A stretch of 37,563 nucleotides of DNA from a virus. The stretch spans positions 1-37,563 of the IMG/VR virus record IMGVR_UViG_3300011013_000040; one strand, given 5' to 3'. Each line of letters begins with the position of its first letter. The stretch's first letter is position 1. The notes beneath the pieces were generated by a model. That model was not told the origin of the DNA. It did not search any database and was given only the letters and a program-made list of their open reading frames with translations. Made by a program: the position numbers and the translations under genes. Positions 15,143 through 24,591 of this stretch are shown here, piece by piece.

Positions 15143-15579
15143 TGATCAGCCTCAATCTCTCGAACAAACCGCAATGGCTCGATCTCGGCCATGGTGTGCG
15201 GGTGCATATCCTGCCGATGACCACTGCGTTGATGGCGGCCGCGCGCGACGATCCGGCGCTGACCAAACTTCCAGAGGACGCATCCGATGAAACCTTGGGA
15301 CTCGTCTTTGCGGCCAGCCTCGCCCGAATTGCGATCACCGATTGGGAAGGGGTCGGTGATGCTGACGGGAATCCAATCCCGGTGAGCAGCAAGGGCATCA
15401 CCGCGCTGATGGACGTGTTCCCGATCTTCCAGGCCTTCCAGGAGCAATATGTCGAGAAGGGCATGTTGATGGATGCGGAAAAAAACGCCTCTGCGCTCTC
15501 GCCGACTGGGTCTACGGCGGGGGCGACGGATACTGCGAAGCCTGCGCCGAAACCTGCAAAGACTGCCCGCAAATCCTGA
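15142..15579 (+). CDS. Tail assembly chaperone G-like protein
   Basis: This 145-residue protein lies between the tail tube and the tape measure. It opens MISLNLSNKPQWLDLGHGVR and continues with helical segments (DETLGLVFAASLARIAITDW, GITALMDVFPIFQAFQEQYV). Translated normally it ends in a low-complexity Ala/Pro/Lys tail (TAKPAPKPAKTARKS). The slippery A-AAA-AAC at 15480-15486 lets part of the ribosomes move to the -1 frame and make a longer GT-type product (see 15486-15800). Both forms chaperone tape measure and tube in lambda. The start overlaps the tube stop. Confidence 0.8.
   Translation: MISLNLSNKPQWLDLGHGVRVHILPMTTALMAAARDDPALTKLPEDASDETLGLVFAASLARIAITDWEGVGDADGNPIPVSSKGITALMDVFPIFQAFQEQYVEKGMLMDAEKNASALSPTGSTAGATDTAKPAPKPAKTARKS
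15480..15486 (+). promoter_or_regulatory. -1 programmed ribosomal frameshift site
   Basis: A AAA AAC lies exactly in register (codons gaA-AAA-AAC), a classical X-XXY-YYZ heptamer. After a -1 slip the reading continues AAA-AAA-CGC-CTC. A stem, CTCGCCG (15498-15504) with CGGCGGG (15515-15521), lies about 12 bases downstream and may stimulate slipping. Position between the tube and tape-measure genes is where lambda-type G/GT frameshifts occur. Confidence 0.8.
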
Positions 15580-15800
15580 ATCGCGCCCGCACCCGTGAAG
15601 GACGGCAGGTCTGGGATTTGGTCGGGCGTCTCGGCGGGCAGCTGCGCGTGGCCCCAATGGGCGGCGTCATCGGCTGGGACATGGGCGCGGCGCTGGGTCT
15701 GGCGCAGGCGCTCGGGATCAATACCACGGCGGTCGCGGAATTCCTGCCCGCGATCGAGGCGGTGATGGTGCGCAAAATAAACGAACAAATGGAGCGCTGA
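15486..15800 (+). CDS. T extension of the tail assembly chaperone (GT, read after -1 frameshift)
   Basis: The -1 frame after the slippery site encodes 104 clearly protein-like residues with no start of its own near the beginning. They include LADWVYGGGDGYCEACAETC, then KDCPQILNRARTREGRQVWD, and WDMGAALGLAQALGINTTAV. The Cys cluster C-x2-C-x3-C-x2-C suggests a metal site. The fused product would be 219 residues (115 from G plus 104). The first in-frame ATG (15657) would miss the Cys cluster and has no Shine-Dalgarno, so frameshifting is the better explanation. It ends four bases before the tape-measure ATG. Confidence 0.75.
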   Translation, partial: RLCALADWVYGGGDGYCEACAETCKDCPQILNRARTREGRQVWDLVGRLGGQLRVAPMGGVIGWDMGAALGLAQALGINTTAVAEFLPAIEAVMVRKINEQMER

Positions 15801-15803
15801 GAC

Positions 15804-17927
15804 ATGGCGACCAAGAACGTTTCTATCCGGCTGGCGGCGGTCGGTGGCAAGGTGGTCAAGGCCGAGCTGGACGGCATCGGCAACGCCGGCAAGCGCGGTT
15901 TCGGCAAGGTCTCGCGCGAGGCGGAGATTGCAAACGCCAAGCTCGCAAAATTCGCCCGCCGGGCCCGGATAGCCGCGCGGATCATGGTCACCGCATTTGT
16001 GGCCGGCGGTGTCTCCATGGTGCGCTCGGGGCTGAGGACCATCGACGCACAGGCCAAGCTGGCGGCGAGCCTCAGCACCACCACCGCCAGTATTCAGGTG
16101 CTGGCCCGTGCTGCCGATCTGGCAGGGGTGTCGCAGGGCGAGGTCGAGCAGGCCACGATCATGATGACCAAGAGCCTGAGCCAAGCGGCGCAGGGCACCG
16201 GGCCGGCGGTCAAGGCATTGCAGCAGTTGCACCTGTCCGCCGAAGACCTGTCGAAAATGACCGTCGACAAAAAGATTTCAACAATCAAGGACGCGATTAC
16301 CAAGTTCATCCCGGCATCGCAGCAGGCCGCCGTCGCCGCGCAAATCTTCGGGGCGCGCGCCGGGTTGATCTTTTCGCGGATCGACAGCGCGACGCTGCGC
16401 CAAGCGACGCAGGACGTGCGGGATTTTGGGGTGGCGGTGTCGGAAAAGGATGCCGCCAAGGTGCAGCGCACCAATGATGCACTCTCGCGTATGGGGCTGC
16501 TGTGGCGAGGGATATCCAACCAGCTGGCGGTGGCCGCCGCTCCGGCGCTGGAGGCAGTGGCCAACGCCATGGCGGCATTTGGCAAGACTACTGGCCCGCT
16601 CGGGCGCGCCATCAAGGGCCTGTTCAACCATATCGGCGAGATCGCCACTATCGCCGGAACCTTCGCGGCCGTGCTCGGCGGGCGTTTGGTGGTGTCGCTG
16701 GCCAGTGCCGTCCTTGGCATTCGCGGCGTGTCGCTGTCGCTGGCGGTTCTGCGCGGGGCGCTCATCCGCACCGGGATCGGCGCGCTGATCGTCGGGGCTG
16801 GCGAGTTGATCTACTGGTTCAGTCGGCTGGTCAAAGGCGCTGGCGGGTTTGGCAAGGCAATGGGCCTGCTGAAGGATTTGGCGGCCGAAGTTTGGAGTCG
16901 GATCAAGCGTGGAGCAGCTCTCGTCGGGGAATCGTTTGGCGGCGCGGCGCTGGCCATGAAAGCAGCCTTCGCCGGTGCATTTGCAGCTATCGTCGAGAAA
17001 TTCGCGAAAATGACGCAGGTGCTGGCCGACGGCTGGAATTCCCTGATGGGCACCTTCGGGATCAAATCGAACGCCAGCGGGCTGGGAGGCGAGCTTGCCA
17101 CCTCGATGCAGCAGAATGCGGACTATCTGGCGGGGGCGTCGCACGATTTCAACGCGTCTCTCGCGGGGTCGTTTCGTGATCTGGGCGCGCCTCTCAAATT
17201 GATAAAGGCGCTGGGTGAGGCGATGACCGCCGCTGGCGAGGATGGGGCATCGGCGCTCGACGGGGCTGCGGCGTCGGCTGACGCCGTCACGACCGCATTA
17301 ACCAAAGCTGGAGGTGCGGCTAAGCCACCTGATGACGCCGTAACCGGCTGGGCGGCGGTGGCGAAGTCGATGAAGGACTACGCCACCCAGGCGGCGGATG
17401 TCGCCAAGGGCGTTGGCGGTGCGCTGAGCAATGCGTTCAGCAGCGCGGAGAGCGCGGTCGGCCAGTTCGTCAAGACCGGCAAGCTGAATTTCCGCGACCT
17501 CACGACCTCGATCCTCGCCGACCTGGCCAAGATCGCGGCACGCAAATTCATTCTCGGGCCTATCGCAAAGGCACTGTCCGGTGCCTTCGGTGGTCTTGGC
17601 GGTGGTGGCATCGGCGCGACGGTCAGCCACGCTGGCGGCATGGCCGGGTTGGGGCCGACGCGGCAGGTGCCGGCACTGGCCTTCGCTGGCGCGCGGCGGA
17701 TGCACAGCGGCGGCTTTGCCGGGCTGCGGCCTGATGAGGTGCCCACCATCCTGCAACGCGGCGAGCGGGTGCAGAGCCGGCGCGAGCTGGCTGCAGGGGT
17801 TGGTGGCAGACAGGCGCCGGTGACGATCAATATCCAAACCCGCGACGCCGAGAGTTTCCGCCAGTCGCGCACGCAGGTGTCGGCCGACATCGCCCGCGCG
17901 GTGGCCATGGGCCGGAGGGGCATGTAA
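15804..17927 (+). CDS. Tail tape measure protein
   Basis: This 707-residue protein is rich in Ala, Gly and helix. The N-terminal region MATKNVSIRLAAVGGKVVKA and the coiled segment IANAKLAKFARRARIAARIM are followed by hydrophobic stretches (GEIATIAGTFAAVLGGRLVV, then SLASAVLGIRGVSLSLAVLR). The C-terminus has the lambda gpH/TP901-type phrase NFRDLTTSILADLAKIAARK and a glycine-rich end (LPDEVPTILQRGE-like, here RPDEVPTILQRGERVQSRRE). It sets tail length; by the usual 0.15 nm per residue the tail would be roughly 100 nm. The C-terminal phrases match GTA and Rhodobacter siphophage tape measures. Confidence 0.88.
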   Translation: MATKNVSIRLAAVGGKVVKAELDGIGNAGKRGFGKVSREAEIANAKLAKFARRARIAARIMVTAFVAGGVSMVRSGLRTIDAQAKLAASLSTTTASIQVLARAADLAGVSQGEVEQATIMMTKSLSQAAQGTGPAVKALQQLHLSAEDLSKMTVDKKISTIKDAITKFIPASQQAAVAAQIFGARAGLIFSRIDSATLRQATQDVRDFGVAVSEKDAAKVQRTNDALSRMGLLWRGISNQLAVAAAPALEAVANAMAAFGKTTGPLGRAIKGLFNHIGEIATIAGTFAAVLGGRLVVSLASAVLGIRGVSLSLAVLRGALIRTGIGALIVGAGELIYWFSRLVKGAGGFGKAMGLLKDLAAEVWSRIKRGAALVGESFGGAALAMKAAFAGAFAAIVEKFAKMTQVLADGWNSLMGTFGIKSNASGLGGELATSMQQNADYLAGASHDFNASLAGSFRDLGAPLKLIKALGEAMTAAGEDGASALDGAAASADAVTTALTKAGGAAKPPDDAVTGWAAVAKSMKDYATQAADVAKGVGGALSNAFSSAESAVGQFVKTGKLNFRDLTTSILADLAKIAARKFILGPIAKALSGAFGGLGGGGIGATVSHAGGMAGLGPTRQVPALAFAGARRMHSGGFAGLRPDEVPTILQRGERVQSRRELAAGVGGRQAPVTINIQTRDAESFRQSRTQVSADIARAVAMGRRGM

Positions 17928-18557
17928 ATGGCGTTTGAAGAAATCCGCTTTCCCGACGATATCAGCCGCGGCGCGCGAGGTGGGCCAGAGCGGCGCACGC
18001 AGATCGTGACGCTGGCGGGGGGTATGGAGGAGCGCAACGCAAGTTGGGCCAATTCGCGGCGGCGCTACGACGCCGCCTATGGCGTCCGACGGGCCGACGA
18101 TTTGGCTGCGGTGGTGGCATTCTTCGAGGCGCGCAATGGGCGGCTCACCGGGTTCCGCTGGAAGGACTGGGGCGATTACAAGTCCTGCCTGCCATCGGCC
18201 ACCGTCGCTGCCACCGATCAGTCGATCGGGACTGGCACCGGGGGCACGGTGACATTTCAATTGGTGAAGGCCTATACCTCTGGCGCGGTGACCTGGACCA
18301 GAGACATCACCAAGCCGGTTGCTGGATCCGTTGTCGTGGCGTTCGACGGTGTCCAGACCAGTCTGTTCGGAGTGGATACGACGACCGGGATAGTTAATTT
18401 TACCGGACATCCGGCGCCCGGCTCGGGTGTTGCGGTCACCGCCGGTTTCGAGTTCGATGTGCCGGTGCGGTTTGACACCGATCAGCTCGACGTGACGACG
18501 GACATCGAGACGCTGGGCTCGATCACCTCAATTCCGCTGATCGAGGTGCGCGCATGA
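17928..18557 (+). CDS. Distal tail protein, DUF2460 (GTA gp12-like)
   Basis: This 209-residue protein has the DUF2460 hallmarks: MAFEEIRFPDDISRGARGGP at the start, then ERRTQIVTLAGGMEERNASW, FFEARNGRLTGFRWKDWGDY in the middle, and the end LDVTTDIETLGSITSIPLIE. In the Rhodobacter gene transfer agent the homologue forms the ring between the tail tube and the tip. It directly follows the tape measure stop and overlaps the next gene by ATGA. Confidence 0.9.
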   Translation: MAFEEIRFPDDISRGARGGPERRTQIVTLAGGMEERNASWANSRRRYDAAYGVRRADDLAAVVAFFEARNGRLTGFRWKDWGDYKSCLPSATVAATDQSIGTGTGGTVTFQLVKAYTSGAVTWTRDITKPVAGSVVVAFDGVQTSLFGVDTTTGIVNFTGHPAPGSGVAVTAGFEFDVPVRFDTDQLDVTTDIETLGSITSIPLIEVRA

Positions 18558-19441
18558 AGACGCTCGCGGCTGGCCTGCAACCGCATTTGGACAGTGGCAC
18601 CACGACGCTGGCCTGGTGCTGGCGGGTGACGCGCACCGATGGGGTGGTGTTCGGGTTCACCGATCACGATTTGGCGCTGACCTTCGACGGTGCGACATTC
18701 GAGCCGGACAGCGGTTTCGTCGGCTCGGCAATGCGCTATGACGATAAAATTGGTGTTGACGCTCAGGACGCCCAGGGGGTGCTGTCGTCGGGCCGGATCA
18801 CCGAGAGCGACATTGCTGGTGGCCTGTGGGATGGCGCGGCGGTCGAGGTCTGGCGGGTCAATTGGGCCGACACCAGCCAGCGGGTGCAGATGCGCGCCGG
18901 GCAGATCGGTCAGGTGCGGCGCGGCAAGGTGGCATTTATCGCCGAGATGCGCAGTTTGGCGCATGTCTTGGCTCAGCAGGGCGGGCGGACGTTCCAGGGC
19001 ACCTGCGACGCGGTGCTGGGCGATGCGCGCTGCGGCCTCGATCTGGAGCTTGGCGTCTACAAAGGCGCCGGCACGGTGGCCACGGTGTTGCGTGATCGGG
19101 CGTTTACGGCGACCGGGTTGGGCGGCGCGTATGCAACGGACTGGTTTTCATTTGGCACGCTGGTCTGGGTGACGGGGGCCAACGCGGGCCTGACGGTCGA
19201 GGTGGCGCGGCATGTGCTGGCGGGCGCCACCGTGACGATCACGCTGCTGGGCGCGCCGGGGCAAGCCATTGCCGTCAACGACACATTCACCATCCGCGCG
19301 GGCTGCGACAAGGCGTTTGCGTCGTGCCGCGATAAATTCGTCAACACGGTCAATTTCAGGGGCTTCCCGAACATACCAGGCAACGACGCGGTGCTGCGCA
19401 TCGGTAAATCCTCAAAAGCCAATGATGGGAGTGTGCTGTGA
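18554..19441 (+). CDS. Tail hub protein, DUF2163 (GTA gp13-like)
   Basis: This 295-residue protein is the DUF2163/BR0599 family tail-tip hub: TTLAWCWRVTRTDGVVFGFT, then DHDLALTFDGATFEPDSGFV, and the conserved C-terminal cysteine region QGTCDAVLGDARCGLDLELG and AGCDKAFASCRDKFVNTVNF ending in FRGFPNIPGND. In GTA structures this subunit bridges the distal ring and the megatron-like tip protein and carries an iron-sulfur-like Cys cluster. It overlaps both neighbours by four bases. Confidence 0.9.
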   Translation: MKTLAAGLQPHLDSGTTTLAWCWRVTRTDGVVFGFTDHDLALTFDGATFEPDSGFVGSAMRYDDKIGVDAQDAQGVLSSGRITESDIAGGLWDGAAVEVWRVNWADTSQRVQMRAGQIGQVRRGKVAFIAEMRSLAHVLAQQGGRTFQGTCDAVLGDARCGLDLELGVYKGAGTVATVLRDRAFTATGLGGAYATDWFSFGTLVWVTGANAGLTVEVARHVLAGATVTITLLGAPGQAIAVNDTFTIRAGCDKAFASCRDKFVNTVNFRGFPNIPGNDAVLRIGKSSKANDGSVL

Positions 19442-19851
19442 TCATCACCGCTGCCCGAGCATGGATTGGAACGCCTTATCACGACCAGGCGTCGGTGCGC
19501 GGCGTGGGGTGCGATTGCCTTGGGCTGGCGCGCGGGGTCTGGCGGGACGTGATTGGCGACGAGCCGTTGCCAGTGCCCGCCTATGCCCGCGACTGGGGCG
19601 AGGTCGGCCAGATCGAGATGTTATCCGAGGCTTGCCGCAGGTCGGGGATGACCGAGGCCCACGAGCCGGTTGCCGGGGCGCTGGTGTTGTTCCGGATGCG
19701 CGAAAACGCGATCGCAAAGCACTGCGCGATCTGCGCCGGTCAGACGCTGATCCACGCGCGTGAAAAGCTGGGCGTGATCGAGGAACCGTTCACGTCGGCG
19801 TGGCGCCGACGGTTGGCGTTCGTGTTTCTGTTTCCACTGGGGGCTGACTGA
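19438..19851 (+). CDS. NlpC/P60-family tail peptidase (GTA gp14-like)
   Basis: This 137-residue cell-wall peptidase sits in the tail tip and would cut peptidoglycan during DNA entry. The catalytic Cys is in GVGCDCLGLARGVWRDV (C27 of the D-C-x-G-L motif). The His is in the later TLIHAREKLGVIEEPF segment. W-I-G-T-P-Y near the N-terminus is the usual family opening. Length and order match the GTA homologue between DUF2163 and the TIM-barrel protein. It overlaps both neighbours. Confidence 0.9.
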   Translation: MIITAARAWIGTPYHDQASVRGVGCDCLGLARGVWRDVIGDEPLPVPAYARDWGEVGQIEMLSEACRRSGMTEAHEPVAGALVLFRMRENAIAKHCAICAGQTLIHAREKLGVIEEPFTSAWRRRLAFVFLFPLGAD

Positions 19852-22800
19852 TGGCGACGATTGCATTCGCGTTGGCCGGTCAGGCGATTGGCGGATCATT
19901 GGCTGCCGGGACGTTTCTCGGCGTTGCGGGTCAAGCGACCGTTCTGGGGTTCACCGGCGCTTCCATTGGCGGTGCTATTGGGTCAATTGCCGGATCGGTG
20001 ATCGACGCGGCGCTGGCCCCGACGCAGCACAGCGAGGGCCAGCGGCTCGACGTATTGACGGTCACCAGCGCGACTGAGGGTGGGGTTGTGCCGCGCGTAT
20101 TCGGGCGGATGCGGGTTGGCGGCAATCTGATCTGGGCCACGGATTTTACCGAGACCGTCAGCACGACCGGCGGCGGCAAGGGCGGCGGATCGAAGATCTC
20201 TGTCACCACTTACAGCTACTCCGCCAACTTCGCTGTGGCCATCTGCGAGGGGCCGATTATTGGAATCGGGCGCATCTGGGCGGACGGCGATCTGCTGGAC
20301 ACATCGACCTTAACGATGCGGATCTACAATGGTGACGAGACGCAGGTTGCAGATCCGTTCATTGCGACCACAATGGCGGCGGACGGAGCGCCCGCCTATC
20401 GCGGTACAGCTTATGTCATGTTCGAAGATATGATGCTGAACGGATTCGGCAACCGTATCCCGCAATTGAGTTTCGAGGTATTTGCGCCGTTGGCTGACGC
20501 CGATACCGCCGAAGGCACGGTCAGGGCGGTCAACCTGATTCCTGGTGCTGGAGAATTTGTCTACGCGACCGATCCTGTCACCGCCACGTCAGGCCCGACC
20601 ACGACGGCCGAGAACATCCATGCGGAGGATGGCCGTGCTGATCTGATGGCGTCGCTGGACCGGCTGGAAGCGTTGGCGCCGAATGTCGAATCCGTATCGC
20701 TGGTCGCGGCGTGGTTAGGCAACGATCTGCGCGCCGGCAACTGTCAGATCGAACCGGGGGTTGAGGTCGCAGCCAAAACCACGACGCCGCAAACATGGGT
20801 TGTCGATGGGGTGGCGCGTTCCGCCGCGCATCTGATTTCGACCGACACGGGTGGCGCCCCGCTATTTGGCGGCACGCCGAACGATGCATCAATCGTGCAG
20901 GCAATTCAGAAAATCAAGACGCGTGGGCTGCGGGTGACGTTCAACCCGTTCCTGCTGATGGACGTGCCAGCGGGCAACACCCTGCCAAATCCCTACAGCG
21001 ACAATGCGGCGAGCAATGGCCAGGAGGCGTTGCCGTGGCGCGGGCGGATCACGGTGTCACCAGCCGCCGGGTATGCCGGGAGCGTGGACAAGACGGCCAG
21101 CGCCACGGCGCAGGTGACGGCGTTTTTCGGCGCGGCAGCGGCCAGCGATTTCAGCGTTTCGGGCGAGGCGGTGTCGTGGATCGGGGGCGCTGACTGGGGC
21201 TATCGGCGGATGATCCTGCATTACGCGCATCTCTGCGCGGCGGCGGGCGGCGTGGATACCTTCCTGATCGGCTCGGAGTTGGTCGGCATGACCACGGTGC
21301 GCGACAGTGCGACCAATTATCCGACGGTCGCGGCGCTGCAAACGCTGGCGGCGGACGTGAGCGCCATTCTGGGCGGTGCAACACAGGTCGGATATGCCGC
21401 CGACTGGACCGAGTATTTCGGGCACCAGCCGAGCGATGGCACCGGCGACGTGTTCTTCCACCTCGATCCGTTGTGGTCGGACGCCAATATAGATTTTGTT
21501 GGCATCGACAATTATCTGCCGATCAGCGATTGGCGCGACGGGTTCGATCACCTCGACGCACTCGCCGGTTATCCGAGCATCTACGATCAGACCTATTTGC
21601 AAGCGGGCATCGAGGGCGGCGAGCGGTTTGACTGGTATTACGCCAGCGATGCCGACCGGGACGCGCAGACGCGCACCACCATCACGGACGGCGCGTATTC
21701 CAAGCCGTGGGTGTTCCGCCCCAAGGACATCCGCTCTTGGTGGCTCAACGCGCATTACGACCGCCCCGGCGGTGTCGAGAATGGAACGCCAACCGGCTGG
21801 GTGCCACAATCCAAGCCGGTCCGCTTCACCGAGTTCGGATGTCCGGCGATTGATCGAGGCACCAATCAGCCGAACGCATTTTACGATCCGAAATCATCGG
21901 CAAGCGCCACCCCGCATTACTCGCGGGGCTGGCGTGACGATGCGATCCAGCGCGCCTATCTTGAGGCGACGACGCTCTACTGGGCCGCCAACAATCTGAC
22001 CAGCACGGTCTATGCCGGCGACATGATTGATCTGGCCAATGCGTCGGTTTGGGCGTGGGACGCCCGGCCATATCCGTGGTTCCCGGGTCTGACGGACGTA
22101 TGGTCGGATTTTGCCAATTGGGAGTTCGGACACTGGTTAAACGGGCGGCTTGGGTCGATTGCGCTGGCCGCGCTGGTGCGCAAGTTGTGTGTGGATTCCG
22201 GCCTGTTGACCGCTCAGATCGACGTGTCGGAGCTGCGGGGTTCCGCCGACGGGCTGGTCATCACCAGCATTGAAAGCCCCATCGCAACCATCAACATGCT
22301 GGCCGCGCATTTTGGATTCGACTCGGTGGAGAGCGAAGGCATCATCAAATTCACCATGCGTGGCGGCGCGTCCGCGCTGACCCTGACATCGACTGATCTG
22401 GTGGCAGGCGATGCTGAGGATATCGAGCGGGTGCGCGCTCAGGAGACAGAGCTGCCACAAGTATTGCGATGGACCGTACAGCGCTCGGATCAGGACTATA
22501 ATAACGCGCTGGTAGAAGCGCGTCGGATCACCAGCGGATCGGTGCGGGTGGCGGCGCAGAGCTTTCCGGTAGCGGTGCCGCCCGAGGAAGCCGAGCGGCG
22601 TGCGCGGCGTGCGCTGATCGAGGCGTGGGTGGGACGCGAAACTGCGTCATTCGCTCTGCCACCATCACGATTGGCGCTCGATCCGGGCGATGTGGTCACG
22701 CTGGACGGGGGCGATTTGCGGATCACGCGGCTGGTGGATTCGGACAAACGCGGGGTCGAGTCCGCGCAATCGGATCGCGAGGTCTACGATCTGCCGCCCG

Positions 22801-23834
22801 GCCCGTCGCGCGGTGTGAAAATCGCGGTGCCCGCGTCATTCGGGCAGGCGAGCGTGACGGTGCTGGATGTGCCTCTGATTAACGGCGATCACACCGCGCC
22901 GCGCCCGCTGATTGCCGTTGATGCAGATCCGTGGCCAGGCACCGATATCGTGTTGCGCAGCCCAGAGTTGTCGAATTGGGCCAGCTTTGCCAGTATTACC
23001 GCGCGCGCCTCTGTTGGCACGCTGAGCGCCGATCTGCCCGCCGGGCCGGTCGGTCGCTGGGACAACGCCAACACGCTGGATATCACGCTCGACAGCGGCA
23101 CGCTGGCCAGCGTCACCGATCTGGCGTTGTTCGCGGGTGGCAATGCGTTTGCAATCGAAACGACGAGCCAACTTCCCATTGGCGCGCCAGAAGGGATTCG
23201 GTTGGCGAGAAAGTGGGAGATTGTGCAGGGTCGCGATGCGACGTTGGTGTCGGCGGGCCATTACCAGATTACCGGCCTGCTGCGCGGCCAGCGCGGCACC
23301 GAATGGGCGATGAATACTCTGACGCAGACGGGTGCCAAGGTGGTGGTTCTCAATGCGTCGGTGTTCGAATTGCCTTTCTCGGTGTCGGAGCTCGGCGTGC
23401 CTTGGAATATCACGATGGGGCCAGCCTCGAAACCGGTGGGTGATGGCTCGTGGGTCACGGTTTCGGTAACACCGTCCGGCGCATCGCTGAAACCGTTTGC
23501 GCCGGTTCAGATGGCGGGCGTGGTTGAGTCATCTGGCGACGTCACACTGTCCTGGGTGCGCCGGTCGCGCGACCCGGCAGCGGATGCCTGGGAACCGGTC
23601 GATGTGCCGCTATTGGACACGCCCGAAGCCTACGAAATTGACATAATGAGTGGCGCGACGATCAAGCGGACGCTGGTCGCATCGACGACAACTGCGACCT
23701 ATGCTGTAGCCGACCAGATTGCGGATTTTGGCAGCGCCCTGGCCGTCGGCGGTGCGCTGAATACGATTGCCTATCAGATTTCGCCGACACTGGGCCGGGG
23801 GTTTTCCGGCACCGAAACAATCGTTTTGACGTGA
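19851..23834 (+). CDS. Host-specificity tail tip protein, GTA TIM-barrel-like (megatron)
   Basis: At 1327 residues this is the largest gene. The N-terminus is a glycine-rich hydrophobic segment (AIGGSLAAGTFLGVAGQATV). A TIM-barrel-like domain covers about residues 430-740 (NPFLLMDVPAGNTLPNPYSD, YRRMILHYAHLCAAAGGVDT, FVGIDNYLPISDWRDGFDHL, FTEFGCPAIDRGTNQPNAFY). The phage-tail hub part follows (ETELPQVLRWTVQRSDQDYN, SRLALDPGDVVTLDGGDLRI) and then a C-terminal fibre-like part ending GGALNTIAYQISPTLGRGFS. It closes the tail tip and links to receptor-binding parts. Homologous to GTA gp15. Confidence 0.92.
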   Translation: MATIAFALAGQAIGGSLAAGTFLGVAGQATVLGFTGASIGGAIGSIAGSVIDAALAPTQHSEGQRLDVLTVTSATEGGVVPRVFGRMRVGGNLIWATDFTETVSTTGGGKGGGSKISVTTYSYSANFAVAICEGPIIGIGRIWADGDLLDTSTLTMRIYNGDETQVADPFIATTMAADGAPAYRGTAYVMFEDMMLNGFGNRIPQLSFEVFAPLADADTAEGTVRAVNLIPGAGEFVYATDPVTATSGPTTTAENIHAEDGRADLMASLDRLEALAPNVESVSLVAAWLGNDLRAGNCQIEPGVEVAAKTTTPQTWVVDGVARSAAHLISTDTGGAPLFGGTPNDASIVQAIQKIKTRGLRVTFNPFLLMDVPAGNTLPNPYSDNAASNGQEALPWRGRITVSPAAGYAGSVDKTASATAQVTAFFGAAAASDFSVSGEAVSWIGGADWGYRRMILHYAHLCAAAGGVDTFLIGSELVGMTTVRDSATNYPTVAALQTLAADVSAILGGATQVGYAADWTEYFGHQPSDGTGDVFFHLDPLWSDANIDFVGIDNYLPISDWRDGFDHLDALAGYPSIYDQTYLQAGIEGGERFDWYYASDADRDAQTRTTITDGAYSKPWVFRPKDIRSWWLNAHYDRPGGVENGTPTGWVPQSKPVRFTEFGCPAIDRGTNQPNAFYDPKSSASATPHYSRGWRDDAIQRAYLEATTLYWAANNLTSTVYAGDMIDLANASVWAWDARPYPWFPGLTDVWSDFANWEFGHWLNGRLGSIALAALVRKLCVDSGLLTAQIDVSELRGSADGLVITSIESPIATINMLAAHFGFDSVESEGIIKFTMRGGASALTLTSTDLVAGDAEDIERVRAQETELPQVLRWTVQRSDQDYNNALVEARRITSGSVRVAAQSFPVAVPPEEAERRARRALIEAWVGRETASFALPPSRLALDPGDVVTLDGGDLRITRLVDSDKRGVESAQSDREVYDLPPGPSRGVKIAVPASFGQASVTVLDVPLINGDHTAPRPLIAVDADPWPGTDIVLRSPELSNWASFASITARASVGTLSADLPAGPVGRWDNANTLDITLDSGTLASVTDLALFAGGNAFAIETTSQLPIGAPEGIRLARKWEIVQGRDATLVSAGHYQITGLLRGQRGTEWAMNTLTQTGAKVVVLNASVFELPFSVSELGVPWNITMGPASKPVGDGSWVTVSVTPSGASLKPFAPVQMAGVVESSGDVTLSWVRRSRDPAADAWEPVDVPLLDTPEAYEIDIMSGATIKRTLVASTTTATYAVADQIADFGSALAVGGALNTIAYQISPTLGRGFSGTETIVLT

Positions 23835-23841
23835 GGATACC

Positions 23842-24588
23842 ATGACCACAACCCCCCGACTCGGACTGACCTACATCGACGCCGCGCAAGCGCAGAAACA
23901 CATCACGCACAACAGTGCGCTGGACGATCTGGACGTGCTGGTTCAGGCGTCCGTTCTCAGCGCCACGTTGACCGCCGCGCCGGGCAGCCCAACCGACGGC
24001 GACGCATATATTGTGTCGGCCGGTGCGACCGGAATATGGGCAGCCCATGACAATGCCATCGCGGTTTATCAGGGCGGCGTCTGGGCCTACCACACACCCC
24101 AGCCTGGTTGGCGGGCGTGGAATGTGGCGACCGGAACCGTGGTCATCTGGGGCGGAACGGCATGGGGTGATATTGGTTATTCGCCAAAAAACATTCTCGG
24201 CACGGTCAGTCAATCAGCGGGCACTCCAACAGGCGCAGTAATCGAGCGCGGCAGCAACGCCAATGGCGAATATATCCGGTTCGCGGACGGGACGCAGATT
24301 TGTACCCGTGAATGCGCCATTGACGTGACCAGCACTGTCAAACAGTCATTTTCATTCGCTGCCTCGTTTTCGAACGGTTCAGGCGGTACTTCCAAGGCCG
24401 CTGATGTAAGTTCGTCTTGGAGCCATCAAAATTCGTCGGCGAATGCGGCGCTGCAATACAACAACATCAAATCGCTGGGAAATAACGGCACTATTCTTTT
24501 TATCAAACTCTTTAGTGCGGGAATATCCACTGATCCGGCCTCGACAAACGAGCGGATGACCGCTCTTGCCATTGGCCGGTGGTTCTAA
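23842..24588 (+). CDS. Tail fibre-like protein, DUF2793
   Basis: This 248-residue protein opens with the DUF2793 signature: TPRLGLTYIDAAQAQKHITH, then NSALDDLDVLVQASVLS, and continues PGSPTDGDAYIVSAGATGIW and AHDNAIAVYQGGVWAYHTPQ. The C-terminal half is a beta-rich variable part (GSNANGEYIRFADGTQICTR) that probably contacts the cell surface. It follows the megatron by seven bases. DUF2793 proteins in Rhodobacterales phages and GTAs are tail or head fibres. Confidence 0.85.
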   Translation: MTTTPRLGLTYIDAAQAQKHITHNSALDDLDVLVQASVLSATLTAAPGSPTDGDAYIVSAGATGIWAAHDNAIAVYQGGVWAYHTPQPGWRAWNVATGTVVIWGGTAWGDIGYSPKNILGTVSQSAGTPTGAVIERGSNANGEYIRFADGTQICTRECAIDVTSTVKQSFSFAASFSNGSGGTSKAADVSSSWSHQNSSANAALQYNNIKSLGNNGTILFIKLFSAGISTDPASTNERMTALAIGRWF

Positions 24589-24591
24589 AGG

